A stretch of DNA of 60,553 nucleotides from Akkermansiaceae bacterium (GTDB lineage Bacteria; Verrucomicrobiota; Verrucomicrobiia; Verrucomicrobiales; Akkermansiaceae). The translations under genes were made by a program, and so were the position numbers. Below, in pieces: positions 19,023 through 28,633 of this stretch (position 1 is the stretch's first letter; every line of letters starts with the position of its first letter). The notes under the pieces are model-generated. The model searched no databases and had not been told where the DNA came from. It was given only the letters and a program-made list of their open reading frames with translations. Where the stretch lies: NCBI GenBank assembly GCA_903888515.1, contig CAISTY010000062.1:1-60553 (forward strand), read 5' to 3'.

Positions 19023-20270
19023 ATGAAATCCATGACCCGCATCATTACGTTGATGGCGCTGCTCGGCACCCATGTCCTCACCGCCGATGTCCTGACTGTC
19101 CGGCCGCTTTTCAACGGCAGGGACCTCACCGGTTGGAAGGGCGATGGCTACGTGGTTGAGGACGGCAGCATCGTTTGCACACCCAAGGGCAAGGTGCTGA
19201 TGACTGCGGAAACCTTCGCCAACTACGTGCTCGATTTCGATTTCCTGCTCGCGCCGGGTGCCAACAACGGCCTCGGCATCCACTATCCCGGCACCGGTGA
19301 TGGAGCCTACGCCGGCATGGAGATCCAGATCCTCGAGGACTCGCATCCGAAATACAAGGACCTCAAGGACTATCAGTTTCATGGCTCGCTATACACGCTC
19401 GCGCCCGCCAAGCGCGGCGCGCTCAAGCCGCCCGGCGAGTGGAACCAGCAGCGCGTCACGGTGATGGGACCCGCTCTAAAGGTGGAACTCAACGGCCAAA
19501 TCATTCTCCGAGCGAATCTCGACGATCTCGCCGCGCGCCACCCCGATCACATGGGGGTGAAACGCCGCGCCGGACACATCGCCTTCCTTGGTCATGGCGA
19601 CCGCGTCTCGTTCCGCAAGATCCATATCGGCGAGCTGCCGCCCGTCGCCAACGAAGAGAGCGTCAAGGCCGCCGGTTTCACCCGGATCTTCGATGGCAAG
19701 TCGCTCGCTGGTTGGAAACACACGCCGGACACCATGAACTGGCACGCCATCCACGGCATCCTCAAACACGATGGCAAACCCGGAGTCATCAAGGACCTGT
19801 GGACCGAAAAATCCTACCGCAACATCATGCTCGTCTGCGATTGGCGATGGAGCGGCCGCGGCCCGCTCATGAAGCGCCCGCTCGTCCAACCCGATGGCTC
19901 GGAACAAGGCGAGTCCGAGGTTGAGGAATTCGACAGTGGCATCTATCTGCGCGGCAATACCAAAAGCCAGGTCAACCTATGGAACTGGCAGGTCGGCTCC
20001 GGCGAGGTTTACGGTTACCGCAAGGATGCAAAAATGCCCGCAGAGGTCCGCGCCGGGGTCACTCCGAAATCCCGCGCCGACCTCCCGCCCGGCGCATGGA
20101 ACCGCATGATGATCACGCTCAAGGGCGATCGCCTCAGCGTCTCGCTCAACGGCCGCGTCGTCATCGACAACGCCGAACTTCCCGGCATCCCCGCCGATGG
20201 CCCCATCGGCCTGCAACACCACGGCAGCGCCATCGACTTCGCCAATCTCTGGATCAAGGAACTCGAGTGA
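19023..20270 (+). CDS. Exported protein with two DUF1080 domains
   Basis: Protein of 415 residues from the ATG at 19023, which opens a signal peptide (MTRIITLMALLGTHVLTA). Two concanavalin-like DUF1080 (3-keto-disaccharide hydrolase family) domains follow: LFNGRDLTGWKGDG starts the first and IFDGKSLAGWKHTP starts the second, at about residue 230. Each ends with the pattern of a lectin-like sheet (GHIAFLGHGDRVSFRKI; GPIGLQHHGSAIDFANLWI). It probably binds or cleaves sugars outside the cytoplasm. It is convergent with the carbohydrate gene cluster on the other strand. Confidence 0.82.
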   Translation: MKSMTRIITLMALLGTHVLTADVLTVRPLFNGRDLTGWKGDGYVVEDGSIVCTPKGKVLMTAETFANYVLDFDFLLAPGANNGLGIHYPGTGDGAYAGMEIQILEDSHPKYKDLKDYQFHGSLYTLAPAKRGALKPPGEWNQQRVTVMGPALKVELNGQIILRANLDDLAARHPDHMGVKRRAGHIAFLGHGDRVSFRKIHIGELPPVANEESVKAAGFTRIFDGKSLAGWKHTPDTMNWHAIHGILKHDGKPGVIKDLWTEKSYRNIMLVCDWRWSGRGPLMKRPLVQPDGSEQGESEVEEFDSGIYLRGNTKSQVNLWNWQVGSGEVYGYRKDAKMPAEVRAGVTPKSRADLPPGAWNRMMITLKGDRLSVSLNGRVVIDNAELPGIPADGPIGLQHHGSAIDFANLWIKELE

Positions 20271-20350
20271 GCGCGGGTGGAAGTGAAGCAATTCATTTCG
20301 GTTAGGGATGGCTGGGGGTTTTTGGCATTTTTGTCATAAGGGAACGTTTT

Positions 20351-20477
20351 CCAGCCAAAGCGGTGTGGCGGGCTTCGCCCTTCCCACCGCACTCCATACC
20401 TGCGCGGTCCGTGCGGAGGCAAATGCATGGAGTGCGGTGGCAGAGTGAGGCACGAACGGCGACACCGCTTTGGCTGG
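20351..20477. repeat. Foldback repeat element, copy 1 (127 bp)
   Basis: Bounded by perfect 16-bp terminal inverted repeats CCAGCCAAAGCGGTGT / ACACCGCTTTGGCTGG, with a nested inverted pair CCGCACTCCAT / ATGGAGTGCGG. No protein is encoded. A second copy, almost identical, starts 238 bp downstream, and shared flanks (TTTTCC before, GTGAAGGCTACTCAT after) show that a longer unit was duplicated. Confidence 0.75.
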
Positions 20478-20588
20478 GTGAAGGCTACTCATGGCCCCTG
20501 CACTCACCACACGGTGGAGGACAGATGGCGCTGTTAGGGATGGCGCTGTTAGAAACGGCTGGGCATTTTTGGCACAAGGGCACGTTTT

Positions 20589-20715
20589 CCAGCCAAAGCG
20601 GTGTGGCGGGCTTCGCCCTTCCCACCGCACTCCATACCTGCGCGGTCCGTGCGGAGGCAAATGCATGGAGTGCGGTGGCAGAGTGAGGCACGAACGCCGA
20701 CACCGCTTTGGCTGG
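20589..20715. repeat. Foldback repeat element, copy 2 (127 bp)
   Basis: Near-identical to copy 1; a visible internal difference is GGCGAC versus GCCGAC near the right end. It lies between the DUF1080 gene and the convergent oxidoreductase, where a strong stem could stop transcription from both sides. Size and lack of coding resemble a MITE or a REP-type element. Confidence 0.75.
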
Positions 20716-20741
20716 GTGAAGGCTACTCATAGGCCCTGCAC

Positions 20742-22076
20742 TCAACCCAACTGCGGAATCTTCCATCCCTCACGGTATTCCCTGCGCACAAAGCGGTTCG
20801 CTTCGGCGAGGTCGAACTTAAGCGCGGGGCTGTCCCACTTGAGTGTGGTGTTGGGGAAGCGTGAGGCGATCCCGCCTAGCAGAATAGCCTCGGTGAGCGG
20901 GCCGGCGTAGGCAAAGTCCGCCGAGGTTTTGCCATTGCCGCGGCAGGCCTCGATGAACTGCACCCAGTGGCATTCCCCCTCGACTCTGGGCAGTTTGTAG
21001 TCCTTGAATTTCTCCAAAGGGAACAATTGCAGGCGGCTGACGTGCGGCAGCACCATCACGCCCTCGGTGCCGATAAAGATCGTTCCCTGGTCGGGAAACT
21101 CCTTGCCCTCAAGCAATGCGATGACATCCGCCGGTGGCCTGGCCGCACCATCATACCAGATGACGTTGATGGTTTCGCCCACCGTCATGGGCGTGCGGTC
21201 GAAGGAATAGACGACCTTGCCGTCGATCGCCCAGTTCCATGCGTTCGGTGCCGGGCCTTCGGAGCGCACGGATACGGGCGCGTTGAGTTTGAGGCTTTCG
21301 AAAATCGGATCGAGAATATGACAGCCCATATCGCCGAGCGTGCCCGTGCCGAAGTCGAGGCGTTTGCGCCAGGTTCCCGGATGATAATAGCCGCCGCCGA
21401 TGAACGGGCGCTCCGCGCACCCCCCGAGCCACTTGTCCCAATCGAAACCCTCCGGCACGGGATCTTCCTTCCCGGGCATGGGACCCATATCCCCCCAAGT
21501 CTTGGACGACCACGTATGGACGTCCTTGACCTTGCCGATCGCGCCGGCCTGGATGACCTGCGCGGCCATCCGGTAGTAGGCGGTGGAATGAATCTGGATG
21601 CCCATCTGCGTGACGACCTTCTTCTCCCTGGCCACTTCGGTCATGCGGCGGACCTCATGCAGGCTGTGGGCGAGCGGTTTCTGGCCGTAGATATGTTTGC
21701 CGAGCGCCATCGCACTGACGCCGATGGGAGCGTGCATGTGGTCGGGCGTGGAAATGTTCACGCTGTCGATCTTGTCCGCCTCCTTTACGAGCAGCTCGCG
21801 CCAGTCCTGATAGAAGCGCGCGTTGGGAAATTTTTTGCGCGCCTCCGCAGCCTGGGCGATGTCCACATCGCACAGCGCGGCGATCTCGACGTTCTTGCAG
21901 TTCGAGATGAGTGCGAGGTCCGAGCCGCCCATGCCGCCTGTGCCGAAACAGGCGTGGCGCAGCCGCCCGGACGGCGGATCGGCCATCAGGTTGCTGGTGA
22001 CAAACGGCGCGCCTGCCGCGGTGGTTCCGAGCAGTCTGAGAACCGAACGGCGCGAGTGAATGGGATGATTGTTCAT
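20742..22076 (-). CDS. Gfo/Idh/MocA oxidoreductase with Tat leader
   Basis: NAD(P)-dependent oxidoreductase of 444 residues. A twin-arginine-type leader (SRRSVLRLLGTTAAGAPF) precedes the Rossmann fold, whose nucleotide loop is FGTGGMGG. The EKP-like motif of the family appears as GQKPLAHS, with the lysine that contacts the substrate. It likely works on sugars or inositols in the periplasm. It is the last gene of the minus-strand cluster, 21 bases after the symporter gene. Confidence 0.82.
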   Translation of the reverse strand: MNNHPIHSRRSVLRLLGTTAAGAPFVTSNLMADPPSGRLRHACFGTGGMGGSDLALISNCKNVEIAALCDVDIAQAAEARKKFPNARFYQDWRELLVKEADKIDSVNISTPDHMHAPIGVSAMALGKHIYGQKPLAHSLHEVRRMTEVAREKKVVTQMGIQIHSTAYYRMAAQVIQAGAIGKVKDVHTWSSKTWGDMGPMPGKEDPVPEGFDWDKWLGGCAERPFIGGGYYHPGTWRKRLDFGTGTLGDMGCHILDPIFESLKLNAPVSVRSEGPAPNAWNWAIDGKVVYSFDRTPMTVGETINVIWYDGAARPPADVIALLEGKEFPDQGTIFIGTEGVMVLPHVSRLQLFPLEKFKDYKLPRVEGECHWVQFIEACRGNGKTSADFAYAGPLTEAILLGGIASRFPNTTLKWDSPALKFDLAEANRFVRREYREGWKIPQLG

Positions 22077-22097
22077 GATGTTTTTGTGGTAATGATT

Positions 22098-23459
22098 CTA
22101 GCCCTTGGCGCGTTTGGCGTTGTCACGGAACAACAGCAGGAAAGCAACGAGCACGACACCGGCAAAGGCAGCGGGTTTGCCCCAGAGCGGTTTCCACTCG
22201 ATGGACTTGAGTTCGGACTTGCGCAGCTCTGCCTGCTCTCCGGTGAGCTTGGCGAGCGATGTTTCCAAAGCTGGTTTCGCCGCCGCGTCGGCCGATGCGA
22301 TTTGTCTCTGGACGGCGGTGATTTCCGCTCCCTTGGCGACCACCTGTTGCGCGAATTCCTTCGAGGCGGCGGTGGTGTGGCAGGTCTCGATGCGACCCGC
22401 CACCTGCGCGCCAATGGTCATGCCGAGCCCGAGCGTGAACAGGACGAGCATGCCCTGTGCCTGCGCGCGGATCTGTTTCGGTGCGATCTGGTCGGTGTGG
22501 ATCTGGCCCGTCACGAAAAAGAAGTCATAACAAATCCCGTGCAGCAGGATTCCTGAAAGAATCATCCATGTGACCTGGTCCGTGGCTCCCACCGCGAACA
22601 AGGCATAGCGCGCCACCCAGGCCAGCATGCCGATGGCCAGCATCCATTTCACGCCCAAACGGCGGAAGAAGAAGGGCATGACCAGCATGAAGAAAATCTC
22701 CGACATTTGTCCGAACGACATCGTCCGCCCGATGGGCATGCCGGACATCTCCACCACCCGGCTGGCGATCTGAAAGTAGAACGCGAGCGGGATGCAGATC
22801 AGCATCGAGGCGATCATGAAGGTGAGATAGGAACGGTCCTTGAGCAGCACCCATGCGTCGAGACCCAGGATCTGGCGTGCGGAGACCGGCCCGGTTTCAA
22901 GCGGCGGGGTGTGCGGCAGCATGAAGCTGAACAAACCCAGCACCAGCGAGGCACCGGCGGTCAGGTGGAACATGTTTACGTTCTTGTCCCAACCGATCTG
23001 CGTGAGGGTCAGGCCGGCCACGATCCAGGCGATGGTGCCGAGCACGCGGATGCCGGGGAATTCCTTTTGTGCGTCGGTCATGTTGCGCAGCGCCAGTGTG
23101 TTGGTGAGGGCCAGCGTGGGATAGTAAGTCAGCATGTAGCCGAAAAACACCACGTTGATCATGTCGGGTGACGGTTTTTCCACCTGCATCATCCGGGCTG
23201 CCAGCACCATCAGCACCGCCCCGAGGATGTGCATGGCGGCGAGCACCCGCTGTGCGGCGAAAAAGCGGTCCGCGATCATGCCCACGATGAAGGGCGAGAT
23301 CATGCCGGCGATGGGCCCTACCGAATACGTCCAGCCGAAGTCGCGGGCGGTGAATCCGATGGTGGAGAGATAGTTGGGCGCGGTGACATACCATGCCCCC
23401 CAAATGAAGAACTGGAGGAACATCATCAGCGAGAGTTGAACTCGGAGCCGGAGGTTCAT
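22098..23459 (-). CDS. MFS nucleoside:H+ symporter-like transporter
   Basis: Membrane protein of 453 residues with 12 predicted helices. The opening ([20 protein letters not shown]) is typical of the nucleoside:H+ symporter (NHS) family of MFS. Before the last helix it has an unusual insertion of about 60 polar residues with coiled-coil character ([20 protein letters not shown]). In this cluster it more likely imports a sugar or sugar acid released outside the cell than a nucleoside. Its ATG overlaps the stop of the upstream oxidoreductase (ATGA). Confidence 0.8.
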   Translation of the reverse strand: MNLRLRVQLSLMMFLQFFIWGAWYVTAPNYLSTIGFTARDFGWTYSVGPIAGMISPFIVGMIADRFFAAQRVLAAMHILGAVLMVLAARMMQVEKPSPDMINVVFFGYMLTYYPTLALTNTLALRNMTDAQKEFPGIRVLGTIAWIVAGLTLTQIGWDKNVNMFHLTAGASLVLGLFSFMLPHTPPLETGPVSARQILGLDAWVLLKDRSYLTFMIASMLICIPLAFYFQIASRVVEMSGMPIGRTMSFGQMSEIFFMLVMPFFFRRLGVKWMLAIGMLAWVARYALFAVGATDQVTWMILSGILLHGICYDFFFVTGQIHTDQIAPKQIRAQAQGMLVLFTLGLGMTIGAQVAGRIETCHTTAASKEFAQQVVAKGAEITAVQRQIASADAAAKPALETSLAKLTGEQAELRKSELKSIEWKPLWGKPAAFAGVVLVAFLLLFRDNAKRAKG

Positions 23460-24520
23460 AATGGTGGCTTGCAGAGATTCACATGTTGGCCGGAGCGGAC
23501 CGATTGCTCCTCGGCCTCGCAGATTTCAAGCGCTGTCATGCCGTCGAGCGCGGTCACGACTTGCGGCGCGCGCCGCTGCGACACGCATTCGAGGATGTAT
23601 TGGAGTTCCCTGGTGTAGCCGTCGCCTGCCTCGAGCGGCTTTACTTCGGGCGTGCCGCCGTTTTCGGTGACTTTCAGCGCATCCGCGCCGCGCTCCAGAT
23701 CGAAGTCGATGGTGGCGCGCTCGCAGAGCAGCGTATAGGCCATGTTGAATCCCTTCGCCCGCAGCCAGCCGCCCTCGGCATGCACCACCGGACCATCAGG
23801 ATAGACATATTGTGTCATCACATGATTGATGGAACCGTCGGCGCCGGGCACACCGGTGGAGAAAACACCCGCCGGCCGGCCGAAGAGATGATTGATGAAA
23901 TCGGCATCGTGGATGTGCATGTCGAACAAGGCTCCGCCGGTGTCCGCCCCGCTGGCATAAGTGCCCTGGCTGCTCCATGAGGGCATTGCGGAAACCCGGG
24001 TGAATCCCGCCGCAAGAACCTTGCCATGGGTTTGCTCCGCCACCACCTGCTTGAGCCAGTTCCAGCCGGGCCAGAAGCGCATGCACATCGCGGGCATCAG
24101 GAATCCCGGAGAGTCCCCGGCCACCGCGAGGATTTCACGCGCCGCGGCGGAGCTGCGCGCGAGGGGTTTCTCGCAAATCACATCCTTGCCGGCTTTGAGT
24201 GCGGCGATGACCTGCTCCGCGTGCAGCGGTGTGGGCGTGCAGATATCCACCAGCCGTACCTCCGGATCGGCGAGCAGATCCTCCGGTCGCTGGAAAACCT
24301 TCACGTCCGGCCCGAGATCAATATCGCCTGAATCTTGCACGTTGCCGGCCATTCCCTTGAGGATGCCGTTTTCCGGAACGCGGAAGGTGTCACATACGGC
24401 GACGACACGGGCCAGCGGGTTGGCGAGATAGGCGCGCAGGTGGGTCACTCCCATGAGGCCGAGACCGATCACGGCGACGTTCACGGGTTTTCCGGCGGCG
24501 GGTGTTGATGGATCGGACAT
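23456..24520 (-). CDS. Gfo/Idh/MocA family oxidoreductase, cytoplasmic
   Basis: Protein of 354 residues. The Rossmann loop is [11 protein letters not shown]; the EKP motif is intact in [10 protein letters not shown] and is followed by the C-terminal substrate domain. There is no leader, so it should act in the cytoplasm on an imported sugar. ATG 24520 is chosen because it opens right before the Rossmann fold; the longer open frame upstream runs over the neighbouring gene. It is overlapped with the symporter gene by 4 bases and is 4 bases from the isomerase gene. Confidence 0.85.
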   Translation of the reverse strand: MSDPSTPAAGKPVNVAVIGLGLMGVTHLRAYLANPLARVVAVCDTFRVPENGILKGMAGNVQDSGDIDLGPDVKVFQRPEDLLADPEVRLVDICTPTPLHAEQVIAALKAGKDVICEKPLARSSAAAREILAVAGDSPGFLMPAMCMRFWPGWNWLKQVVAEQTHGKVLAAGFTRVSAMPSWSSQGTYASGADTGGALFDMHIHDADFINHLFGRPAGVFSTGVPGADGSINHVMTQYVYPDGPVVHAEGGWLRAKGFNMAYTLLCERATIDFDLERGADALKVTENGGTPEVKPLEAGDGYTRELQYILECVSQRRAPQVVTALDGMTALEICEAEEQSVRSGQHVNLCKPPL

Positions 24521-24524
24521 GAGT

Positions 24525-25361
24525 CTAACGAATGGATGATAGGACAACTTCGCGCGCCTGGCGAATGTCGGCGACGCGTTGGTCACCGGCCTCGCGTTCG
24601 ATGACAATGTCGCCGGTGAAGCCGGCTGCGGCGAGTGTGGAGAAAAAGGCGGGCCAGTCAACCTGTCCGGCGCCGACAGCGACTTCCTCTCCCCAAGTGC
24701 CGGGGACGGACGTCTGGTTCGCGTCTTTGACATGCACCTGGCGGATCCACGGAGCCAGCACGCGCACAGCCTCGATCGGATCGCCTTTGCCGTAAAGCAG
24801 CATGTTGGCGGGGTCGAAATTGACGACCACGTCCGGATGCCGGAGTTCTTCTAACAAATACGCCAGCCCGTCCGCGGTTTCCTGGCCGGTTTCGAGGCCG
24901 GGCAGGATCCCGGCTGCGGAGAAGATTTCCGCCACGGTCCTGAGGCGGGCGACCATTTTGACAAACCCCGGACTCGCCGGGTCATGTGGCACGAATCCGG
25001 CGTGGAAAGTCACGAGTTTCAAGCCGAGTTTTCCCGCGATTTCCACGGTGGCGCGGATGTTCTCCAAATTCCGTTCCCATGTTTCATCGGGCGCGATGCC
25101 GCCGGTCTGGCGAATCGTTTCCAGCGTCGAGTAATCCTCGCCGACGCAGCCGAACATGCCCGAAACAATCGCGATGCCGGCTTGTTTCAGCACGGCTTCC
25201 GTCCCCCCCCAAACGGCGGGATTTTCGCGCAGCGGGTCGAGTGCGAGTTGGACGCGGGAAATGCCTGTCGCATGCAGTCGCTCCGCAAGTTCATGCGGCG
25301 TGGCCGCTTGCAGCGACCATGAGCAAACGGCGAGTCGGTTTCCGATGGGTGTGTCGGTCAT
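24525..25361 (-). CDS. Sugar phosphate isomerase/epimerase (TIM barrel)
   Basis: Protein of 278 residues of the xylose-isomerase-like TIM-barrel family (AP endonuclease 2 type). It shows VTFHAGFVP, LPGLETGQET, VNFDPANMLLYG and HVKDANQT, which supply the metal-binding Glu, Asp and His residues of the barrel. It likely epimerises or isomerises the sugar handled by the neighbouring oxidoreductase. Its start overlaps the stop of the beta-helix gene (ATGA), placing four genes in one tight operon. Confidence 0.82.
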   Translation of the reverse strand: MTDTPIGNRLAVCSWSLQAATPHELAERLHATGISRVQLALDPLRENPAVWGGTEAVLKQAGIAIVSGMFGCVGEDYSTLETIRQTGGIAPDETWERNLENIRATVEIAGKLGLKLVTFHAGFVPHDPASPGFVKMVARLRTVAEIFSAAGILPGLETGQETADGLAYLLEELRHPDVVVNFDPANMLLYGKGDPIEAVRVLAPWIRQVHVKDANQTSVPGTWGEEVAVGAGQVDWPAFFSTLAAAGFTGDIVIEREAGDQRVADIRQAREVVLSSIR

Positions 25362-27127
25362 GGCAGACTGACGCTGAGGCGATAGAACCGTTGTGTGTCG
25401 GTGGGCGAAGGATCAGTGAGCGTGTCCACGCCGCCGCTGCCGGGAATGTCAGTTTGCGTCGGAATGTTCATCCAACTTCCGGAAGTCAGGTTGGTGCTGT
25501 AATAGAGGGTGTATCTCCGGCTCGCCGAGGAGTTGAAAGAGATGGTAAAGCCCGTCGTCGTATTCTTCGAGATGCTCTTGATGTGAAAGCGCGACAGTGC
25601 GTTGGTCGGATCCGTGTCGGCAAGATACTCGGCGTAGTTGCTTGCTCCATCGCCGTCGTTGTCAGCAGCAGCGTCGTTCGAACTGATATTCAAACCGTGG
25701 TCGAATTCCCATCCGTCGGCCATGCCGTCATTGTCGTAGTCTGCAGTGGGGAGAAACTGGATGGCTCCAATATCCCAGCTCCCGCTTGCCGGAAGTGCTT
25801 GACCGTTGAAATCCACAGCATCTGGATATGTCGCATTGAGGTTCATGCCTGCCCCTCGAAGTGAGCTGCCAGCGGTAAGGTTGTAGTTGCCGTTGCCCAG
25901 ATTAACGATCTTCGGATCACCGTTGCCAGCCGGATTTCCGTCACCCCCATAAACCGTGCCAGGCTGGTCCTTTCTATAGTACCAGTTCTTTGTCTTCAGG
26001 GCGCCAGCAGCTCTATTGCCCTCGTAAGGTGAGGACGTATAGACAAACAGATTGTTCCTGAAATGGGCTCCTGAAGCCACGCCAACAGGAGTGCCCCCCT
26101 GAACATCCATGCGGGCTCCCCAATCCTGAGATCTTCCGAAGCTATTGTAGCGGGCGATCGTATTGTTGTCAAAATAGACACCGGTGCATGGTGCCAGCAT
26201 GAAGAGCCATGACTGTCCGTCGTAGCAAACATTGAAGGAGACTCTCCAGTTATGCACTTCCTGCGCGTACCGCGGCCAGTCGTAGTCCCAGCTGGATTCG
26301 ATGAAGCCCGCGTTGCCTTCCGAATAGTTGTGGTGAATGTAGATATTCTGCTTATGATAGTTGCCGTTATCTATTTCAATGGCGCCGCCGTCCGAGCCCC
26401 ACGGGCTGTCTGTGGTCCCGTAGTTCTTAATCGTGTTGTATGACACTTCATGGTTTCCGATGTTGATGTGTATGCCCATCGGACCCCAGCTACTTGTGTC
26501 TGATCTCCACAGTGAAGGCGCGTTGAGTCCGCAATCCATATAATTGCCCGTGATCAGGGTATGTTCACCGGCGCTCATGATGCCCTGCAGGCACCTCATG
26601 AATGTATTGTTTCTGATAATGCAATGGTCCGCGCCCCGCCTGATACGAAGCGCACCAATGGTTGTCATTACGTACGTAGCATTGGAAGTGGGGTCCCCCG
26701 GAGTATCGTGAAAGTGAAGGTTCTCCACAATGATATGGTCTCCACCGCCTCCAGTCGAGCCGAGACGAATGCAGTTGCCATGCATCTGAGTTGTGCTGTT
26801 ACTCGGGTTGGTGAACTTAGGCGCTTCACCCGTGCCGTAGGCCGTCAGCGTTATCGGGTTGGCCGCGGTGCCGGATTCGGTTATCTCAATCGGGCCGGAG
26901 AACGCCGAGCCGCGCTTGAAGTGAACAGTATCTCCAGCTGCCAGGGAGGTTGTCTGCGCCTTTACGTGTGATTTCCACGGGGTGTTTGTAGAGGTCCCGT
27001 TATTACTGTCGTTTCCGCCTGTTGAGTCTATGTAGTAATTCGTAGCGCTGGAATGTGATACTGAAAGGATGCTGGCGACAACAAACACAACAACTGACAG
27101 AACTTGGCTTTTTCGGTGATCAGTCAT
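25358..27127 (-). CDS. Secreted right-handed beta-helix protein
   Basis: Protein of 589 residues. The N-terminal signal peptide (LSVVVFVVASILSVSHSSA) is followed by NYYIDSTGGNDSNNGTS, typical of DUF1565 or pectate-lyase-like beta helices. The middle holds many short strands with N-rich turns (IRNNTFMRCLQGIMS, YFDNNTIARYNSFG). The C-terminus has calcium-binding DxDxDG-type repeats (DYDNDGMADGWE, DNDGDGASNYAEYLADTDP) and a short beta domain common at the end of verrucomicrobial secreted proteins. It is probably a polysaccharide lyase or binding protein that starts degradation for the operon. Codons are more AT-rich than in the neighbours, suggesting recent acquisition. Confidence 0.75.
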   Translation of the reverse strand: MTDHRKSQVLSVVVFVVASILSVSHSSATNYYIDSTGGNDSNNGTSTNTPWKSHVKAQTTSLAAGDTVHFKRGSAFSGPIEITESGTAANPITLTAYGTGEAPKFTNPSNSTTQMHGNCIRLGSTGGGGDHIIVENLHFHDTPGDPTSNATYVMTTIGALRIRRGADHCIIRNNTFMRCLQGIMSAGEHTLITGNYMDCGLNAPSLWRSDTSSWGPMGIHINIGNHEVSYNTIKNYGTTDSPWGSDGGAIEIDNGNYHKQNIYIHHNYSEGNAGFIESSWDYDWPRYAQEVHNWRVSFNVCYDGQSWLFMLAPCTGVYFDNNTIARYNSFGRSQDWGARMDVQGGTPVGVASGAHFRNNLFVYTSSPYEGNRAAGALKTKNWYYRKDQPGTVYGGDGNPAGNGDPKIVNLGNGNYNLTAGSSLRGAGMNLNATYPDAVDFNGQALPASGSWDIGAIQFLPTADYDNDGMADGWEFDHGLNISSNDAAADNDGDGASNYAEYLADTDPTNALSRFHIKSISKNTTTGFTISFNSSASRRYTLYYSTNLTSGSWMNIPTQTDIPGSGGVDTLTDPSPTDTQRFYRLSVSLP

Positions 27128-27352
27128 AATCTCAAGCGTGGTGAGTTCTACGGCTCGGGATTGGTCGGAGTGATGGCCGGGACGGATATTGAACCGGGAA
27201 TGTTTTAGCGCCACGTCGGACCACTGGTCAACCAATTTGCGTGCGCCCGTTGATTCAATACCAGCCGTTCATCCCGCCAGCAAGTTCACATTGTGGGCGG
27301 AGTGCAAGGTGCGCGGCAGGGGGGGCTTGAAGGAGATCGGGGTTAGGGCAAG

Positions 27353-28261
27353 TCATTTCAAGCGCGCGCCGGCGACATTGAGCCGCACGCGGTAGAGTCC
27401 GGTGCGGGCGGTGATGAAAAGCGTCTTGAAATCCTCTCCGCCAAACGCGCAGTTGGCGGGCTGTTCCGGAATGGCGATGGTGGCCAGACGCTTGCCGTCC
27501 GGGTTGTAGATGCGCACGCCATCGGCGGCGGTGGTGTAGAGGTTGCCCTTCCCATCCACGCGCATTCCGTCGCTGCCGCCTTCCGCCCACCAAAGCGCGG
27601 TGCCAAGCGTGCCGTCGGGTTTCACCTCAAACGCGCCAACCCGCTGGCCCTTGCCGCTGTCCGCGATATACAAGCGCGCTTCGTCGGGTGAAAAGGCGAT
27701 GCCGTTGGGCATGTCGAAATCCTTGCAGACGACCGTGGTGCGCTTGGTGGCCGGATCAAAACGATAGACCCAGTTGCCTTCCAGTTCCTTGGCCTGGCCC
27801 TTGGGCAAGCCGTAGGGGGGATCGGTGAACCACAGCGTGCCATCGCTTTTGACGGCCACATCGTTGGGCGAGTTGAAGCGCTTGCCCTCGTGACGGTCCA
27901 CCAGCACGGTGAGCGTGCCGTCCTTTTCGGTGCGCACGATGTTGCGCGCGCTGTGTTGGCAGGTGATCAGGCGGCCGGCCGCATCGAGCGTGTTGCCATT
28001 GGCATTCTCACTGGGGCGGAATTTAGCGACCCCGCCCGCTTCACTCCACTGCATGAGCGCGGCGGCCGGGATATCGGAAAAGACGAGGATTTTGCGATCC
28101 GGCAGCCACACCGGGCCTTCGGTGAACTTCAGCCCGCCAGCCAACTTCTCGACCTTGGCGTCTGCCGCGACCAGCGAGAGAGCGGCGGGGTCCGTGATGG
28201 TGACTTGAGCATGGAGCGGAAAAACAGCGCAACACAGGCAAGCAAGAGCAAGGGTCTTCAT
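27353..28261 (-). CDS. Exported SMP-30/gluconolactonase family protein
   Basis: Protein of 302 residues with a signal peptide (TLALACLCCAVFPLHAQ). A six-bladed propeller shows FTEGPVWLPD, NSPNDVAVKSDGTLWFTDPPYG, MPNGIAFSPDEARLYIAD and GSDGMRVDGKGNLYTT, with the metal-ligand Glu, Asn and Asp positions of SMP-30 lactonases. It would hydrolyse aldonolactones in the periplasm. It is the first gene of the minus-strand carbohydrate cluster, separated by about 225 bases from the beta-helix gene. Confidence 0.85.
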   Translation of the reverse strand: MKTLALACLCCAVFPLHAQVTITDPAALSLVAADAKVEKLAGGLKFTEGPVWLPDRKILVFSDIPAAALMQWSEAGGVAKFRPSENANGNTLDAAGRLITCQHSARNIVRTEKDGTLTVLVDRHEGKRFNSPNDVAVKSDGTLWFTDPPYGLPKGQAKELEGNWVYRFDPATKRTTVVCKDFDMPNGIAFSPDEARLYIADSGKGQRVGAFEVKPDGTLGTALWWAEGGSDGMRVDGKGNLYTTAADGVRIYNPDGKRLATIAIPEQPANCAFGGEDFKTLFITARTGLYRVRLNVAGARLK

Positions 28262-28441
28262 GTCCGGCGAATGATACCACGGCAGGCGCCTATGGCAACA
28301 CCCTGGAAGCATTTCCATCGTTCCTGAAAACCAGGAACCCGGTGGCTCACTTAGAAACCCGGTAACTCACTGCTGTATTGCATTGTGGCTTGCATTTGTG
28401 CGGATAGGCCTTATTTTCCAATGAAAGAAAGGAGAAAGACC

Positions 28442-28633
28442 ATGAAACCGCTCGATCTCACTCAACAAGAGCAGGACATACTGCTGCAGGTCCTCAAACG
28501 ATGCTTGGCAGACTTGGACCATGAAATCTGCCATACCCACTATGCCCAGTTCAAGCAAATGCTCCGTGAACGACACAATGTCGTCGAGGGCATCGTCCTC
28601 AAGTTGTCGGCCTGCGCCGGACAACCCGCTTGA
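28442..28633 (+). CDS. Small helical protein of unknown function
   Basis: Protein of 63 residues (MKPLDLTQQEQDILLQVLKR ...). The ATG at 28442 is preceded by AAAGGAGAAAG, the clearest Shine-Dalgarno in this part of the window. The sequence is two amphipathic helices (LTQQEQDILLQVLKRCLADL and FKQMLRERHNVVEGIVLKL). I associate it with a scattered family of short cytoplasmic proteins of unknown role in proteobacteria and PVC bacteria. It stands alone next to a repeat-rich accessory region. Confidence 0.7.
   Translation: MKPLDLTQQEQDILLQVLKRCLADLDHEICHTHYAQFKQMLRERHNVVEGIVLKLSACAGQPA

Noticed and set aside
20967..22556. 529-codon plus-strand frame opposite oxidoreductase and symporter genes
   Set aside because: It spans two well-supported minus-strand genes and their gap and has no family similarity.
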